The notes under the pieces were generated by a model, which was not told the DNA's origin, did no database searches, and worked only from the letters and a program-made list of their open reading frames with translations. Source: Pseudomonas sp. W4I3 (GTDB taxonomy: Bacteria; Pseudomonadota; Gammaproteobacteria; Pseudomonadales; Pseudomonadaceae). Taken from it: 64,000 bases of DNA. Below, piece by piece: positions 6,951 to 17,134 of this stretch. Location: the NCBI RefSeq assembly GCF_030816195.1, contig NZ_JAUSXS010000001.1:372001-436000 (forward strand), written 5' to 3'. The position numbers and the translations under genes are program-made. Numbering within the stretch: position 1 is the stretch's first letter; every line of letters starts with the position of its first letter.

Positions 6951-9441
6951 GGCACACCGCCGCTGTCGTTTCGTAGAACGTGTCATCGCCAGGCTTCCCC
7001 TCGGCAGAAATGCTCAGCAGGCAACTGGCAGAGCCCGGTAATGAAACCCTCAGGTTTTGAATGTCGTTCACGTCGTTCAGAAAAATCATGCCCTCACCCA
7101 CCACGCTGGTCAGAAAACGATCGCCCTTGCCGAATACCGCTGACCCCTGGGGCAGTGGCCGTCCTTGATCATCGCTGGCGTTGACCAGCATGCGGCGCAC
7201 CTTCACCACATCGAATGCCACGGTGTTGACGGAACCGCGACCTGCGCTGAGTACTCGGGTGCCGTTCTTCAAATCAACACGTTTTGGCAAGGACTGGGTT
7301 TGTACTTCGATATGACTGCTGGTGTAGGCAGGCAAGCCTGGAAGCACCGCCTGCCCGGTAAAGTCGGTCCACACCGGGCCTTGTGGGGTATCGATCCTGG
7401 CAGAGGCAACGTCTCCCACCGACGCAATCCCAAACGTGTCCTGTACCGCGTAAGGCGAGAAGGTAATCCCACCTTCGTGAGCAACCACGCCACCCTGCAA
7501 TTGCCCGGTGTAACTGGTGCCCAAGGGGTCGCGACTCACGCCCAGACCGACTCGGGTGTAGCGCGGCGTGAGGTCTACCTGAGCGCGCATCGATTGCTGC
7601 TTCGCACTGAGATCGCGCTCGACACCGACGTCATAGTTCACATACTCATTGACCCGTTCAGTGAGCGCGGTACCGGTCCGGGATTGCCCCCCACGGCGGC
7701 TGACGTAGCTGTTCACGCGACGGTCACCGCCCAAGGGCACGCTGACCTGCAATCGCAAGGACAGGTCACCGTCGAGGTTGGTGTCGTGCCGGTTTCTATC
7801 CCGCGTGGTATCACGGCGCGCCTGAGTGCTGCCTATCTGCGAATCGGCAATCAACGCGACATCGGCATAGCGCAACGATTTGTTCCATGACGCGAATACG
7901 TGTTCGCTCGACTGCCCATCAAATTGAGCGCCACGGGAATAGCTCAGGGAAAACGCCCCCAGGGTGGGGTCGACCCATGTCACACCCGCCGTGTACTGGT
8001 TCTTGAAGCGCGAGTCCAACACGTCGGCCGAGCTCGAGCGGCCGACGTCAATCACCTCGCGATAGCCACGAGTCTGGCTGGTTGCGCTGAGGCTGAGGTC
8101 GATGTTGGCGGATACCGGACTGCTCACTGATACGTGACTGCGTGCACCGGAAACCTGATCACGGCTGTCGCGGGAAAGGTTATGGCGAGCGCCCACCGAG
8201 ACCCGCTGGAAGAATACGCTGCTCAACGTGCCACCTGCCGACCAGTACTCCTCGGTACTCAGCAAGCCGAAACCGGCAGATGAGTCACGCCCCAGGCCCC
8301 ACGTGCCGCTGCCCATGGCGACGACCGGGGAGAGCCCCTCACCGAGCGCGTCCTCACGTAGCTTGCCAAGGGACAAATAATAGCCAGGGACCGCCGGGGC
8401 GGCACCGGCGAAGGACGCCGCCGGCACCGCGAAGCTGCGTCGGGCCCCGCGTACGTCGATCACACTCACCTCAAGGTCACTCGTGCCATTGAGCAGTGGC
8501 AAGCCGGTCAGCCGGAACGGCCCTTCGGGCACCAGCGTGCTGTGGATCAGAACGCCGGACTGGCGCACCTCGATCCGCGATTGGCTCTGCGCCAGGCCTT
8601 CCACCACTGCATTGTTATTGCCGGCCGGCCGGCGCGACTGGCCGTCGGGGGAGAACTGCACACCCGAGAGTTGGATGCCGCCAAACAGTGGATTGTTGCT
8701 GGAAAGCTGGCCGGCCTGGAAAGTCGACTGCAATGCAGCGATATCGCGCTGCACATAGGCATACAGGTGTTCGTTGTGTGTCACTCCGTTATCGGCGACA
8801 TGGATTTGACGGCTGCGAACAATCCAATCGCCCAGGTTGAAACCCGCTTCGGTGTAGGCCGACACGAACCGGTTGTTCCCACTGCGCGAATGGCTGTCGA
8901 AACCTTGCACGTCATAGTTGAACAATGCGGCCATGCCCCCCCGGGCGAACTCTCCGGACTCCCACTGCGGCTCACGCAATGATGAGGTTGGCACTACCAG
9001 CGACACCTCATCGTTGCCAGGACGCAGGCGCACCATAGTCGTAGGGAACTGCCCCAAAAAGTCATGGCATGCCTGGCCGGCAGTGGTGCCCTTGCGCACG
9101 ATACTCCCGGTTTTTACCAGCCCAGCTTTTTCCAGCAATGCCGGGGTAAAACACAATTGCCCATTGGCATCGAACTGCGCGTCCACCAGCCCGAGCGGGT
9201 TACCGTTGACTTTCAGCCCCACCACCTGGGTGCCCTCGCGAAAGCGCGCCGCGGTGCGGAAATAATCTGAGACTTTCGGATCAATCCCATGCGTGTTCAA
9301 TGCCGCCAGGTCAAAGCCCTCGCCCAACTCCAATGCAGGGACAACGCCAGGCAGACTCCACAGTGTCGCGACGCCCATGAGCAGCGTAGGTCGCCGGGTC
9401 CATAAGAAAGCGGCGGCTCGGTGACTCGACAGGTTTGTCAT
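6940..9441 (-). CDS. Fimbrial outer-membrane usher (PapC/FimD family)
   Basis: This usher of about 833 residues has a basic, hydrophobic signal segment (RRPTLLMGVATLWSLPGVVP). The PapC N-terminal domain follows (LNTHGIDPKVSDYFRTA to CFTPALLEKAG), then a long beta-barrel region containing GYYLSLGKLRED and a plug. Near the end come the PapC C-terminal features (GKGDRFLTSVVGEGMIFLND) and a late cysteine pair. It forms the outer-membrane pore that receives chaperone-subunit complexes. Two starts are possible, 9459 (overlapping the chaperone stop) and 9441. I list the second because it removes a short leader before the signal peptide. The assignment of family is firm. Confidence 0.93.
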   Translation of the reverse strand: MTNLSSHRAAAFLWTRRPTLLMGVATLWSLPGVVPALELGEGFDLAALNTHGIDPKVSDYFRTAARFREGTQVVGLKVNGNPLGLVDAQFDANGQLCFTPALLEKAGLVKTGSIVRKGTTAGQACHDFLGQFPTTMVRLRPGNDEVSLVVPTSSLREPQWESGEFARGGMAALFNYDVQGFDSHSRSGNNRFVSAYTEAGFNLGDWIVRSRQIHVADNGVTHNEHLYAYVQRDIAALQSTFQAGQLSSNNPLFGGIQLSGVQFSPDGQSRRPAGNNNAVVEGLAQSQSRIEVRQSGVLIHSTLVPEGPFRLTGLPLLNGTSDLEVSVIDVRGARRSFAVPAASFAGAAPAVPGYYLSLGKLREDALGEGLSPVVAMGSGTWGLGRDSSAGFGLLSTEEYWSAGGTLSSVFFQRVSVGARHNLSRDSRDQVSGARSHVSVSSPVSANIDLSLSATSQTRGYREVIDVGRSSSADVLDSRFKNQYTAGVTWVDPTLGAFSLSYSRGAQFDGQSSEHVFASWNKSLRYADVALIADSQIGSTQARRDTTRDRNRHDTNLDGDLSLRLQVSVPLGGDRRVNSYVSRRGGQSRTGTALTERVNEYVNYDVGVERDLSAKQQSMRAQVDLTPRYTRVGLGVSRDPLGTSYTGQLQGGVVAHEGGITFSPYAVQDTFGIASVGDVASARIDTPQGPVWTDFTGQAVLPGLPAYTSSHIEVQTQSLPKRVDLKNGTRVLSAGRGSVNTVAFDVVKVRRMLVNASDDQGRPLPQGSAVFGKGDRFLTSVVGEGMIFLNDVNDIQNLRVSLPGSASCLLSISAEGKPGDDTFYETTAAVCHGR

Positions 9442-9448
9442 GAGTCGA

Positions 9449-10165
9449 TCAACCCCCATCGGTGCTGATCGGGGCCCGGTAGTTTTCTACCGAAAAGCCG
9501 TAGATCGTGGCCGGCTGAATTTCGATGCCAGTCAATCCTTCCAGAGAGCCGTCAACGTTCACCGCCAGGGCTTCGCCGGGCAAAATGTAGCTTCGCGGCA
9601 GCGTAGCTGGGGTTCCCTGCGGCAGTAACCGAACCTGTGGTGCCATGCGCACCACATAAGCGCTGTCGTTATGCACCGTCACACGTTGCCCCGCACGTCG
9701 CCATTTCAGCAGCTCCCAAGGCGTGTGATGAACCGGCAGACCTTGGGGATGCAGGATCAGCGGCAAATTCTGCCGCAGGGTGATACCAATGGTCGCACCG
9801 CCCCCAGCGCGCGCTTGGGGGATGCCTTCGAAAGACACTCGCTTGAGCCGCTGAGTTTTCAAGGGCTCCTTCAACGTACTGATGAAACGCACCAGTTGCG
9901 TTTCGCCGCCCTCCACGCGTGCAATAGGCGGCGTCACGATCAAGAGCGGCTCCACATCTTCCGGTACATTCTCTATCACCGAATGCAGTAGCGCTGGCGC
10001 TGCGTCGGTGTTCTTGATGTTTATCGTCGCTTCACCCTGTTCTTCATTCAGTACAATAACCGTGGTTTCCGGCAACATACCGTCAGCAACCGCAACACCA
10101 ACAAGACACAGAACCAACATTACACATAACAACCATTTACTCTTTTTTATTGGACAACTAAGCAC
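9449..10165 (-). CDS. Periplasmic fimbrial chaperone (PapD-like)
   Basis: The 238-residue precursor has a signal peptide (KWLLCVMLVLCLVGVAVA). The two immunoglobulin-like domains of pilus chaperones follow, with ETTVIVLNEEQGEATINIKN in the first strand pair. LLIVTPPIARVEGGETQLVR supplies the region that holds the conserved basic residues contacting the subunit C-terminus. It stabilises subunits by donor-strand complementation before handing them to the usher immediately downstream. The gap of 104 bases from the major subunit gene contains a stem-loop. The C-terminal domain looks complete (GFSVENYRAPISTDGG). Confidence 0.9.
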   Translation of the reverse strand: MLSCPIKKSKWLLCVMLVLCLVGVAVADGMLPETTVIVLNEEQGEATINIKNTDAAPALLHSVIENVPEDVEPLLIVTPPIARVEGGETQLVRFISTLKEPLKTQRLKRVSFEGIPQARAGGGATIGITLRQNLPLILHPQGLPVHHTPWELLKWRRAGQRVTVHNDSAYVVRMAPQVRLLPQGTPATLPRSYILPGEALAVNVDGSLEGLTGIEIQPATIYGFSVENYRAPISTDGG

Positions 10166-10220
10166 TCTGTGTTCCCCACGATCTTGAAGCTGACTATTGA
10201 TAGCCGGGCGCGCCTATAAA

Positions 10221-10258
10221 ACAGCCGACCAGAACTACAAAACTTTCTGATCGGCTGT
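10221..10258 (-). terminator. Intercistronic stem-loop between fimbrial major subunit and chaperone
   Basis: ACAGCCGACCAG and CTGATCGGCTGT form an imperfect stem with an AT-rich loop, and the minus-strand transcript has only TTTT after it. In pilus operons such hairpins partly terminate transcription or protect the abundant subunit message, giving more subunit than chaperone and usher. Here that role is inference. Confidence 0.55.
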
Positions 10259-10269
10259 CGCTATGTCGC

Positions 10270-10926
10270 TTAGATGTAGCTCAATTCAAGCGTTGCGCGT
10301 CCATCAAGGGTAACGTCGCGACTCAGGTCCAAGTCCTGGCCTCTATTGATAACCGCGCGCACAGCAATCGTCCCGGTCAACTGGGAGATAGAGGCGGGTG
10401 TAACGGCCGTACTACTGCGCCAGGAATATTGGTTAGGCGATTGTGCGACTTTGCCATCACTGTTCTGCCAGGCGCCGGTGCTGACTCGCATGATCGGAGA
10501 CAGTGTTGCGGTCGGTGAGCGCAGGTCCCTGAGGGTCACGGCGAAGCCACCGGTCTTGCGGCCGGCCACAGTCCCCAGCCCATAGTTGTGCGCCTCGGTG
10601 TAGCCACTCCCAAGTGCAGCAAGGATGCCCGGCACCTTGCTGGCGGCCTGCAAGTCGACAAATTTGAGTCCGAACTTACCTGGCGTAGTGCCACAGTTGA
10701 TGGTGATAGGCGTGGTTTTTTCGGTCAGCGGGTTGAACGCCGTCTGGGACAACTGGCCCGAAGGGATGTCGCCATAGTTGATAATGCCACCGCCGCTCAT
10801 GCTGAGGTTACAGGCAGCGGGCTTGATGACCCCCCTGACGATCAGTTCGGCGCTGGTGGCAGCATGTGCGCCGATGTTTGCCGTCAGGCAAGCGAGACCC
10901 AGGGTCAATCCAACAATTTTTTTCAT
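10270..10926 (-). CDS. Fimbrial major subunit, DUF1120 family
   Basis: This 218-residue secreted protein has a typical signal peptide (MKKIVGLTLGLACLTANIGA, cleavage near AHA). The DUF1120 pattern follows: LIVRGVIKPAACNLSMSGGG, then INYGDIP, a second cysteine in TINCGTTPGKFGL, and a C-terminal beta strand TLDGRATLELSYI with the alternating hydrophobic and penultimate aromatic pattern of pilins. DUF1120 proteins are subunits of beta-type chaperone-usher fimbriae in Pseudomonas and enterobacteria. It is the first gene of the operon, ahead of chaperone, usher and the second DUF1120-like protein, so it is probably the main shaft protein. The adhesion target is unknown. Confidence 0.85.
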   Translation of the reverse strand: MKKIVGLTLGLACLTANIGAHAATSAELIVRGVIKPAACNLSMSGGGIINYGDIPSGQLSQTAFNPLTEKTTPITINCGTTPGKFGLKFVDLQAASKVPGILAALGSGYTEAHNYGLGTVAGRKTGGFAVTLRDLRSPTATLSPIMRVSTGAWQNSDGKVAQSPNQYSWRSSTAVTPASISQLTGTIAVRAVINRGQDLDLSRDVTLDGRATLELSYI

Positions 10927-11408
10927 ATTCGACCTGTCACATAGAAGTTATCAGGCGCTCTCTATTTTCGTCTTGGCGGCTCCATCACCAAATAACTTAT
11001 CTTCCTGAATATCCGCAACGACATATAAATAACACCCAGGCAAAATTGCCGAGTGACAGTGTGTCGCTTTGGCGCTTCGTTAAAGAATCAGACAAGACTC
11101 CAGTTAATGTAAGAGCCGTAAAAGCTGCCGGTCATTTAAAGCCAATTTAAAAGTAGGCTAAAACAAGATAACCAATGACACATCCATACGCGCACTGTAG
11201 GAAAATTCAAATTTAGCCTTACAACACTCGAAGTTAAAAATTACCTACACAATCAAGTTATTACTCATCGGCCGCCATGGGATCCCAACCTACACATCTC
11301 ACAAAATATCCCCATAGACAGCCTGAGAAAAATTACCGGAGCACAACGCGTTGGCTCCAGCGGTCGATCGTGGCACGATGGCGAGGTTATCGACCGAGAC
11401 CCCAAACC
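10927..11408. other. AT-rich intergenic region upstream of the fimbrial operon and ppx
   Basis: This 482-base divergent region is visibly richer in A and T than its surroundings, with runs such as CATTTAAAGCCAATTTAAAA. It must hold the promoters of both the fimbrial operon and ppx. A near-palindrome GTGACA-GTG-TGTCGC lies at 11053-11067. No convincing open frame or RNA gene was seen. Such AT-rich upstream regions are common targets of MvaT/H-NS-type silencing, which is inference here. Confidence 0.6.
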
Positions 11409-12911
11409 ATGCCGCAATCCCAAGCCAAGAATCTGTCCCTGATCGCTGCCATCGACCTGGGCTCCAACAGCTTTCACATGGTCGTGGCCAAGGCCCAGAA
11501 CGGTGAAATCCGCATCCTTGAGCGGCTCGGCGAAAAAGTGCAACTGGCTGCCGGGATCAATGACGAACGTCAGCTCAATGAAGAATCCATGCAGCGCGGG
11601 CTCGACTGCCTCAAACGCTTTGCGCAACTGATCAACGGCATGCCGCCTGGCGCTGTGCGAATAGTGGGCACCAACGCCCTGCGTGAAGCGCGTAACCGCA
11701 ACGAATTCATCCATCGCGCCGAGGAAATCCTCGGGCATCCGGTGGAGGTTATTTCCGGTCGCGAAGAGGCGCGCCTGATCTACCTCGGGGTTTCCCATAC
11801 GCTGGCCGACACCCCGGGCAAACGCCTGGTGGCGGACATTGGCGGTGGCAGCACCGAATTCATCATCGGCCAGCGTTTCGAACCGCTGCTGCGCGAAAGC
11901 CTGCAGATGGGCTGCGTCAGCTACACCCAGCGTTATTTCAAGGACGGCAAGATCACGCCGGCGCGCTACGCCCAGGCCTACACGGCGGCGCGGCTTGAGA
12001 TCATGAGTATCGAACACGCCCTGCACCGCCTGAGCTGGGATGAAGCCATCGGCTCTTCCGGCACTATCCGGGCCATCGGCCTGGCGCTCAAGGCCGGCGG
12101 CCATGGCACCGGCGAGGTAAATGCCGAAGGCCTGGCGTGGCTCAAGCGCAAGCTGTTCAAGCTGGGGGATGCCGAAAAAATCGACTTCGACGGCATCAAG
12201 CCTGACCGCCGCGCTATCTTCCCAGCCGGCCTGGCGATTCTTGAAGCCATCTTCGATGCCCTCGAGCTGCAACGCATGGACCACTGTGACGGCGCCCTGC
12301 GTGAAGGCGTGCTCTATGACCTGCTTGGCCGTCATCATCATGAAGATGTGCGTGAGCGCACCCTCAGTTCGCTGATGGAGCGTTATCACGTAGACCTGGA
12401 GCAAGCCGCGCGCGTCGAGCGCAAAGCGCTGCATGCCTTCGACCAAGTGGCCGACGACTGGGACCTGCAAAACGGTGTATGGCGCGAACTGCTGGGCTGG
12501 GCCGCCAAGGTGCACGAAGTGGGCCTGGACATTGCCCACTACCATTACCACAAGCATGGCGCTTACCTGATCGAGCACTCGGACCTGGCCGGGTTCTCAC
12601 GCGAAGATCAGCAGATGCTCGCGCTGCTGGTGCGCGGCCATCGCCGCAATATTCCCAAAGACAAGTTTGCCGAGTTCGGCAAGGACGGCATCAAGCTGAT
12701 TCGCCTGTGCGCGTTGTTGCGCTTTGCCATCCTGTTCCACCACATCCGCGGCACCCAGGAAATGCCCCAGGTGAAACTGCGCGCCGACGGCGACAGCCTG
12801 GAAGTGATGTTCCCGAAAGGCTGGCTGGACGAAAACCAGCTGACCCAGGCGGACTTTGCCCAGGAAGCGGAGTGGCTGACGCGGGTGGGGTTCAGCCTGA
12901 ACGTGCGCTAA
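11409..12911 (+). CDS. ppx: Exopolyphosphatase
   Basis: This 500-residue protein belongs to the Ppx/GppA phosphatase family. It has the actin-like phosphate loops [14 protein letters not shown] near residue 15 and [12 protein letters not shown] near residue 140, plus the C-terminal HD-like helical domain with [20 protein letters not shown]. It removes terminal phosphates from inorganic polyphosphate. The ATG at 11409 gives the usual length, and the upstream extension looks non-coding. It is convergent with ppk, the enzyme that makes polyphosphate, an arrangement conserved in Pseudomonas. A REPIN occupies the gap between them. Confidence 0.96.
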   Translation: MPQSQAKNLSLIAAIDLGSNSFHMVVAKAQNGEIRILERLGEKVQLAAGINDERQLNEESMQRGLDCLKRFAQLINGMPPGAVRIVGTNALREARNRNEFIHRAEEILGHPVEVISGREEARLIYLGVSHTLADTPGKRLVADIGGGSTEFIIGQRFEPLLRESLQMGCVSYTQRYFKDGKITPARYAQAYTAARLEIMSIEHALHRLSWDEAIGSSGTIRAIGLALKAGGHGTGEVNAEGLAWLKRKLFKLGDAEKIDFDGIKPDRRAIFPAGLAILEAIFDALELQRMDHCDGALREGVLYDLLGRHHHEDVRERTLSSLMERYHVDLEQAARVERKALHAFDQVADDWDLQNGVWRELLGWAAKVHEVGLDIAHYHYHKHGAYLIEHSDLAGFSREDQQMLALLVRGHRRNIPKDKFAEFGKDGIKLIRLCALLRFAILFHHIRGTQEMPQVKLRADGDSLEVMFPKGWLDENQLTQADFAQEAEWLTRVGFSLNVR

Positions 12912-12929
12912 CGCCCAGCGCAAAACAAC

Positions 12930-13019
12930 TGTGGGAGGGGGCTTGCTCCCGATCGCGGTGTGTCAGTCAGTTGATACATTGACTGAGACACCGCCATCGG
13001 GGGCAAGCCCCCTCCCACA
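12930..13019. repeat. REPIN (REP doublet) between ppx and ppk
   Basis: Two inverted REP units, TGTGGGAGGGGGCTTGCTCC and its mirrored form, flank a 40-base centre that is itself partly palindromic. The whole can fold into one long hairpin. Same class as the copies near 21.7, 35.9, 46.3, 56.4 and 61.1 kb. Confidence 0.92.
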
Positions 13020-13038
13020 TTTTTTGACGCGCGGACGG

Positions 13039-15261
13039 TCAGTTCACGGTCAGGATCGGGCTACCCAGCTTCTCCAGCAGCGTCGCCTGCGCACTGCGCG
13101 GGTTCTGATTGCCAGTCGGGGTGTTGCGCACGTACCGGCCGTCCGACTGCAGGCTCCAGCTGTGGGTGTTGTCGGTCAGGTAGCTTTCCAGTTCCTTCTT
13201 GACCCGCATGATCAGCTTCTTGCCCTCCACCGGGAAGCAGGTCTCCACACGCTTGTCGAGGTTGCGCTCCATCCAGTCGGCGCTGGAGAGGAACATCTGC
13301 TCTTCGCCACCGTTGAGGAAATAGAACACCCGCGTGTGCTCCAGGAAGCGGCCGATGATCGAGCGCACATGGATGTTATGCGAGACGCCGACAATGCCCG
13401 GGCGCAGGCAGCACATGCCACGTACCACCAGGTCGATGCGCACCCCGGACTGGCTGGCCTTGTACAGCGCGCGGATGATCTTCGGATCGGTCAGCGAGTT
13501 GAATTTGGCGATGATATGCGCCGGCTTGCCATCGAGGGCGAACTGGGTCTCGCGGGCAATCATGTCGAGCATGCCCTTCTTCAGCGTGAACGGCGCGTGC
13601 AGCAGCTTCTTCATGCGCAACGTCTTGCCCATGCCGATGAGCTGGCTGAACAACTTGCCGACGTCTTCGCACAAGGCGTCGTCGGACGTCAGCAGGCTGT
13701 AGTCGGTGTAGAGCTTCGCGTTACCGGCGTGGTAGTTGCCAGTGCCCAGATGCGCATAACGCACGATCTCACCGGCTTCGCGGCGCAGGATCAACATCAT
13801 CTTGGCGTGGGTCTTGAAGCCGACCACGCCGTAGATCACTACCGCACCGGCCGCTTGCAGGCGGCTGGCCAGTTGCAGGTTGGACTCCTCATCGAAACGC
13901 GCCCGCAGCTCGATGACCGCGGTGACTTCCTTGCCGTTACGCGCAGCGTCGACCAGTGCATCGACGATTTCCGAGTTGGCGCCAGAACGATACAGCGTCT
14001 GGCGCACGGCCAGAACGTGTGGGTCTTTGGCGGCCTGGCGCAACAGGTCGACCACCGGGGTGAACGACTCGAACGGGTGCAGCAGCAAAATGTCCTGCTT
14101 GCTTACCACGCTGAAGATGTTCTCGCTGTTTTGCAGCAGTTTCGGGATTTGCGGGGTGAACGGCTTGTATTGCAGCTCCGGGTGACTGTCCAGGCCAGTG
14201 ATGCTGAACAGACGCGTCAGGTTGACCGGGCCATTGACCTGGTACAACTCGGACTCGGCCAGGTTGAACTGCTTGAGCAGGTAGTCCGACAAGTGTTTGG
14301 GGCAGGTGTCGGCCACTTCCAGGCGCACTGCATCGCCGTAGCGCCGCGAGAACAGCTCGCCGCGCAGGGCACGGGCCAGGTCTTCGACGTCTTCGGAGTC
14401 CAACGCCAGGTCGGCGTTACGCGTCAGGCGGAACTGGTAACAGCCCTTGACCTTCATGCCCTGGAACAGGTCATCGGCGTGCGCATGGATCATCGACGAA
14501 AGGAATACATAGTTATCGCCAGCCCCCCCTACCTCTTCGGGTACCTTGATGATCCTTGGCAACAGACGCGGCGCCGGGATGATCGCCAGGCCAGAGTCGC
14601 GGCCGAAGGCGTCGATGCCTTCGAGCTCCACGATGAAGTTGAGGCTCTTGTTCACCAGCAACGGGAACGGGTGCGTGGGGTCGAGGCCGATCGGGGTGAT
14701 GATCGGTGAAATCTCGTCACGGAAATAACGGCGCACCCAGGTCTTGATCTTGGTGGTCCAGTGACGGCGACGGATGAATCGGACCTGATGTTTTTCCAGT
14801 TCCGGCAGCAGGATGTCGTTGAGGATCGCGTACTGGCGGTCCACATGGCCGTGCACCAGCTCGCTGATGCGCGCCAGGGCCTGATGCGGTTGCAGGCCGT
14901 CGGCACCGGCTTGTTCACGGGCGAAGGTGATCTGCTTCTTGAGCCCTGCGACCCGGATCTCGAAGAACTCGTCGAGGTTGCTCGAGAAGATCAGCAGGAA
15001 TTTGAGCCGCTCCAGCAACGGGTAGGACTCATCCAGCGCCTGCTCCAGCACGCGGATGTTGAATTGCAGTTGGGACAGCTCGCGGTGGATGTACAGGCTG
15101 CTGTCATCCAGGTTGGTGACCACGGCCACTGGCGCTGGGGCCGGTGCTTCGGCGGCCACCACAGGCGGAGCAGGCTCCAGCTCCGGCGGGGTCTCGGCGA
15201 TTTGTTCAACCACTGGATGAGCGTCTTTTACGGCAACTTCTTTAAGTCCTTCGGTATTCAT
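13039..15261 (-). CDS. ppk1: Polyphosphate kinase 1
   Basis: This 740-residue enzyme reversibly polymerises the gamma phosphate of ATP into polyphosphate. Recognisable parts are the N-terminal domain ([20 protein letters not shown]), the catalytic segment [20 protein letters not shown] with the histidine that is autophosphorylated, the second conserved histidine region [13 protein letters not shown], and the phospholipase D-like fold. It carries an N-terminal extension of about 55 residues rich in Pro, Ala and Glu, which is unlikely to be catalytic. It is convergent with ppx. hemB lies 18 bases upstream on the same strand, so the two may share a transcript. Confidence 0.96.
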   Translation of the reverse strand: MNTEGLKEVAVKDAHPVVEQIAETPPELEPAPPVVAAEAPAPAPVAVVTNLDDSSLYIHRELSQLQFNIRVLEQALDESYPLLERLKFLLIFSSNLDEFFEIRVAGLKKQITFAREQAGADGLQPHQALARISELVHGHVDRQYAILNDILLPELEKHQVRFIRRRHWTTKIKTWVRRYFRDEISPIITPIGLDPTHPFPLLVNKSLNFIVELEGIDAFGRDSGLAIIPAPRLLPRIIKVPEEVGGAGDNYVFLSSMIHAHADDLFQGMKVKGCYQFRLTRNADLALDSEDVEDLARALRGELFSRRYGDAVRLEVADTCPKHLSDYLLKQFNLAESELYQVNGPVNLTRLFSITGLDSHPELQYKPFTPQIPKLLQNSENIFSVVSKQDILLLHPFESFTPVVDLLRQAAKDPHVLAVRQTLYRSGANSEIVDALVDAARNGKEVTAVIELRARFDEESNLQLASRLQAAGAVVIYGVVGFKTHAKMMLILRREAGEIVRYAHLGTGNYHAGNAKLYTDYSLLTSDDALCEDVGKLFSQLIGMGKTLRMKKLLHAPFTLKKGMLDMIARETQFALDGKPAHIIAKFNSLTDPKIIRALYKASQSGVRIDLVVRGMCCLRPGIVGVSHNIHVRSIIGRFLEHTRVFYFLNGGEEQMFLSSADWMERNLDKRVETCFPVEGKKLIMRVKKELESYLTDNTHSWSLQSDGRYVRNTPTGNQNPRSAQATLLEKLGSPILTVN

Positions 15262-15279
15262 CGAGTGTTCCTGTGAGGG

Positions 15280-16314
<1,035 letters not shown>

Positions 16315-16423
16315 TTACGGGCGAGCGGTGCAGTTATAAGCGGCCATTATGACGAAGGAATGACAGTTGTGCTTATCGATGCGACCTGTAGCCGCATTCG
16401 TCATTTATGTAGGAATTGTTCAC

Positions 16424-16463
16424 TTCATGACACATCTCGATACTTTCATGAATCTTCGTGAAG
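16424..16463. promoter_or_regulatory. Repeated TTCATGA-like motifs upstream of the DedA gene
   Basis: Three related motifs, TTCATGA, TTCATGAA and CTTCGTGAAG, occur within 40 bases, ending 38 bases before the DedA start. The first two also form an inverted repeat around a 15-base spacer. They may be a regulator binding array, but no regulator gene is adjacent. Confidence 0.3.
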
Positions 16464-16501
16464 GCGTAGGCTGCGCGTTCATTTCGCCAGCACCCTAGAC
16501 C

Positions 16502-17134
16502 ATGCTTCAACAATTTCTGCATGACTTCGGCTACTTTGCCCTCTTCCTCGGCACATTCTTCGAAGGCGAGACCATCCTCGTACTCGCAGGCTTCCTGGCG
16601 TTCCGTGGATACATGGATATCAACCTGGTGGTGGTCGTTGCCTTCTTTGGCAGCTACGCCGGCGACCAGCTTTGGTACTACATGGGGCGCAAACACGGCC
16701 GCAAGTTGCTGGCACGCAAGCCGCGCTGGCAATTGATGGGCGACAAGGCGCTGGAACATATCCGCAAGCATCCAGATATCTGGGTACTGAGCTTTCGCTT
16801 CGTCTACGGTTTGCGCACGGTGATGCCCGTGGCAATCGGCCTGTCCGGCTACCCTCCCCTGCGCTATCTGATCCTTAACGGTATCGGTGCGGCAATATGG
16901 GCGGCTGCGCTGGGGGCTGCGGCCTATCATTTCGGCGCAGTCCTGGAAGGCATGCTTGGCAGCGTCAAGAAATACGAGCTGTGGGTGCTGGGTGCCTTGC
17001 TGGTGCTGGGTTTTGGCCTATGGCTGCGGCGCCGCTTCAAGAATGCCCGCATCGCCCGCGAGGCGTGTGCGGCCAAGGCTCGGCTCGCTGCCGAACCCGC
17101 CCCGGTCGAAACACCTAAGACGCCAAGCGAGTAA
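16502..17134 (+). CDS. DedA/SNARE-associated family membrane protein
   Basis: This 210-residue inner-membrane protein has the DedA pattern. A re-entrant loop region with GTFFEGETILVLAGFLAFRG is followed by GSYAGDQLWYYMGRKHGRK, then RFVYGLRTVMPVAIGLSGYP and two further membrane helices before a basic, Ala-rich tail. DedA proteins are flippases or support proton-motive-force homeostasis, with undecaprenyl phosphate or phospholipid recycling shown for some members. The conserved acidic residue (FFEGE) and arginines (GRKHGR, RFVYGLR) are present. Its last 20 bases overlap the convergent desaturase gene. Confidence 0.88.
   Translation: MLQQFLHDFGYFALFLGTFFEGETILVLAGFLAFRGYMDINLVVVVAFFGSYAGDQLWYYMGRKHGRKLLARKPRWQLMGDKALEHIRKHPDIWVLSFRFVYGLRTVMPVAIGLSGYPPLRYLILNGIGAAIWAAALGAAAYHFGAVLEGMLGSVKKYELWVLGALLVLGFGLWLRRRFKNARIAREACAAKARLAAEPAPVETPKTPSE

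Noticed and set aside
12930..13019. REPIN hairpins considered as small RNA genes or CRISPR repeats
   Set aside because: The same inverted doublet recurs at six dispersed intergenic places with no promoter-like context, which fits REPINs.
12931..14709. 592-codon open frame on the plus strand opposite ppk, starting in a REPIN
   Set aside because: It covers a well-conserved gene on the other strand, begins inside a repeat and encodes a low-complexity His/Gln/Val-rich product.
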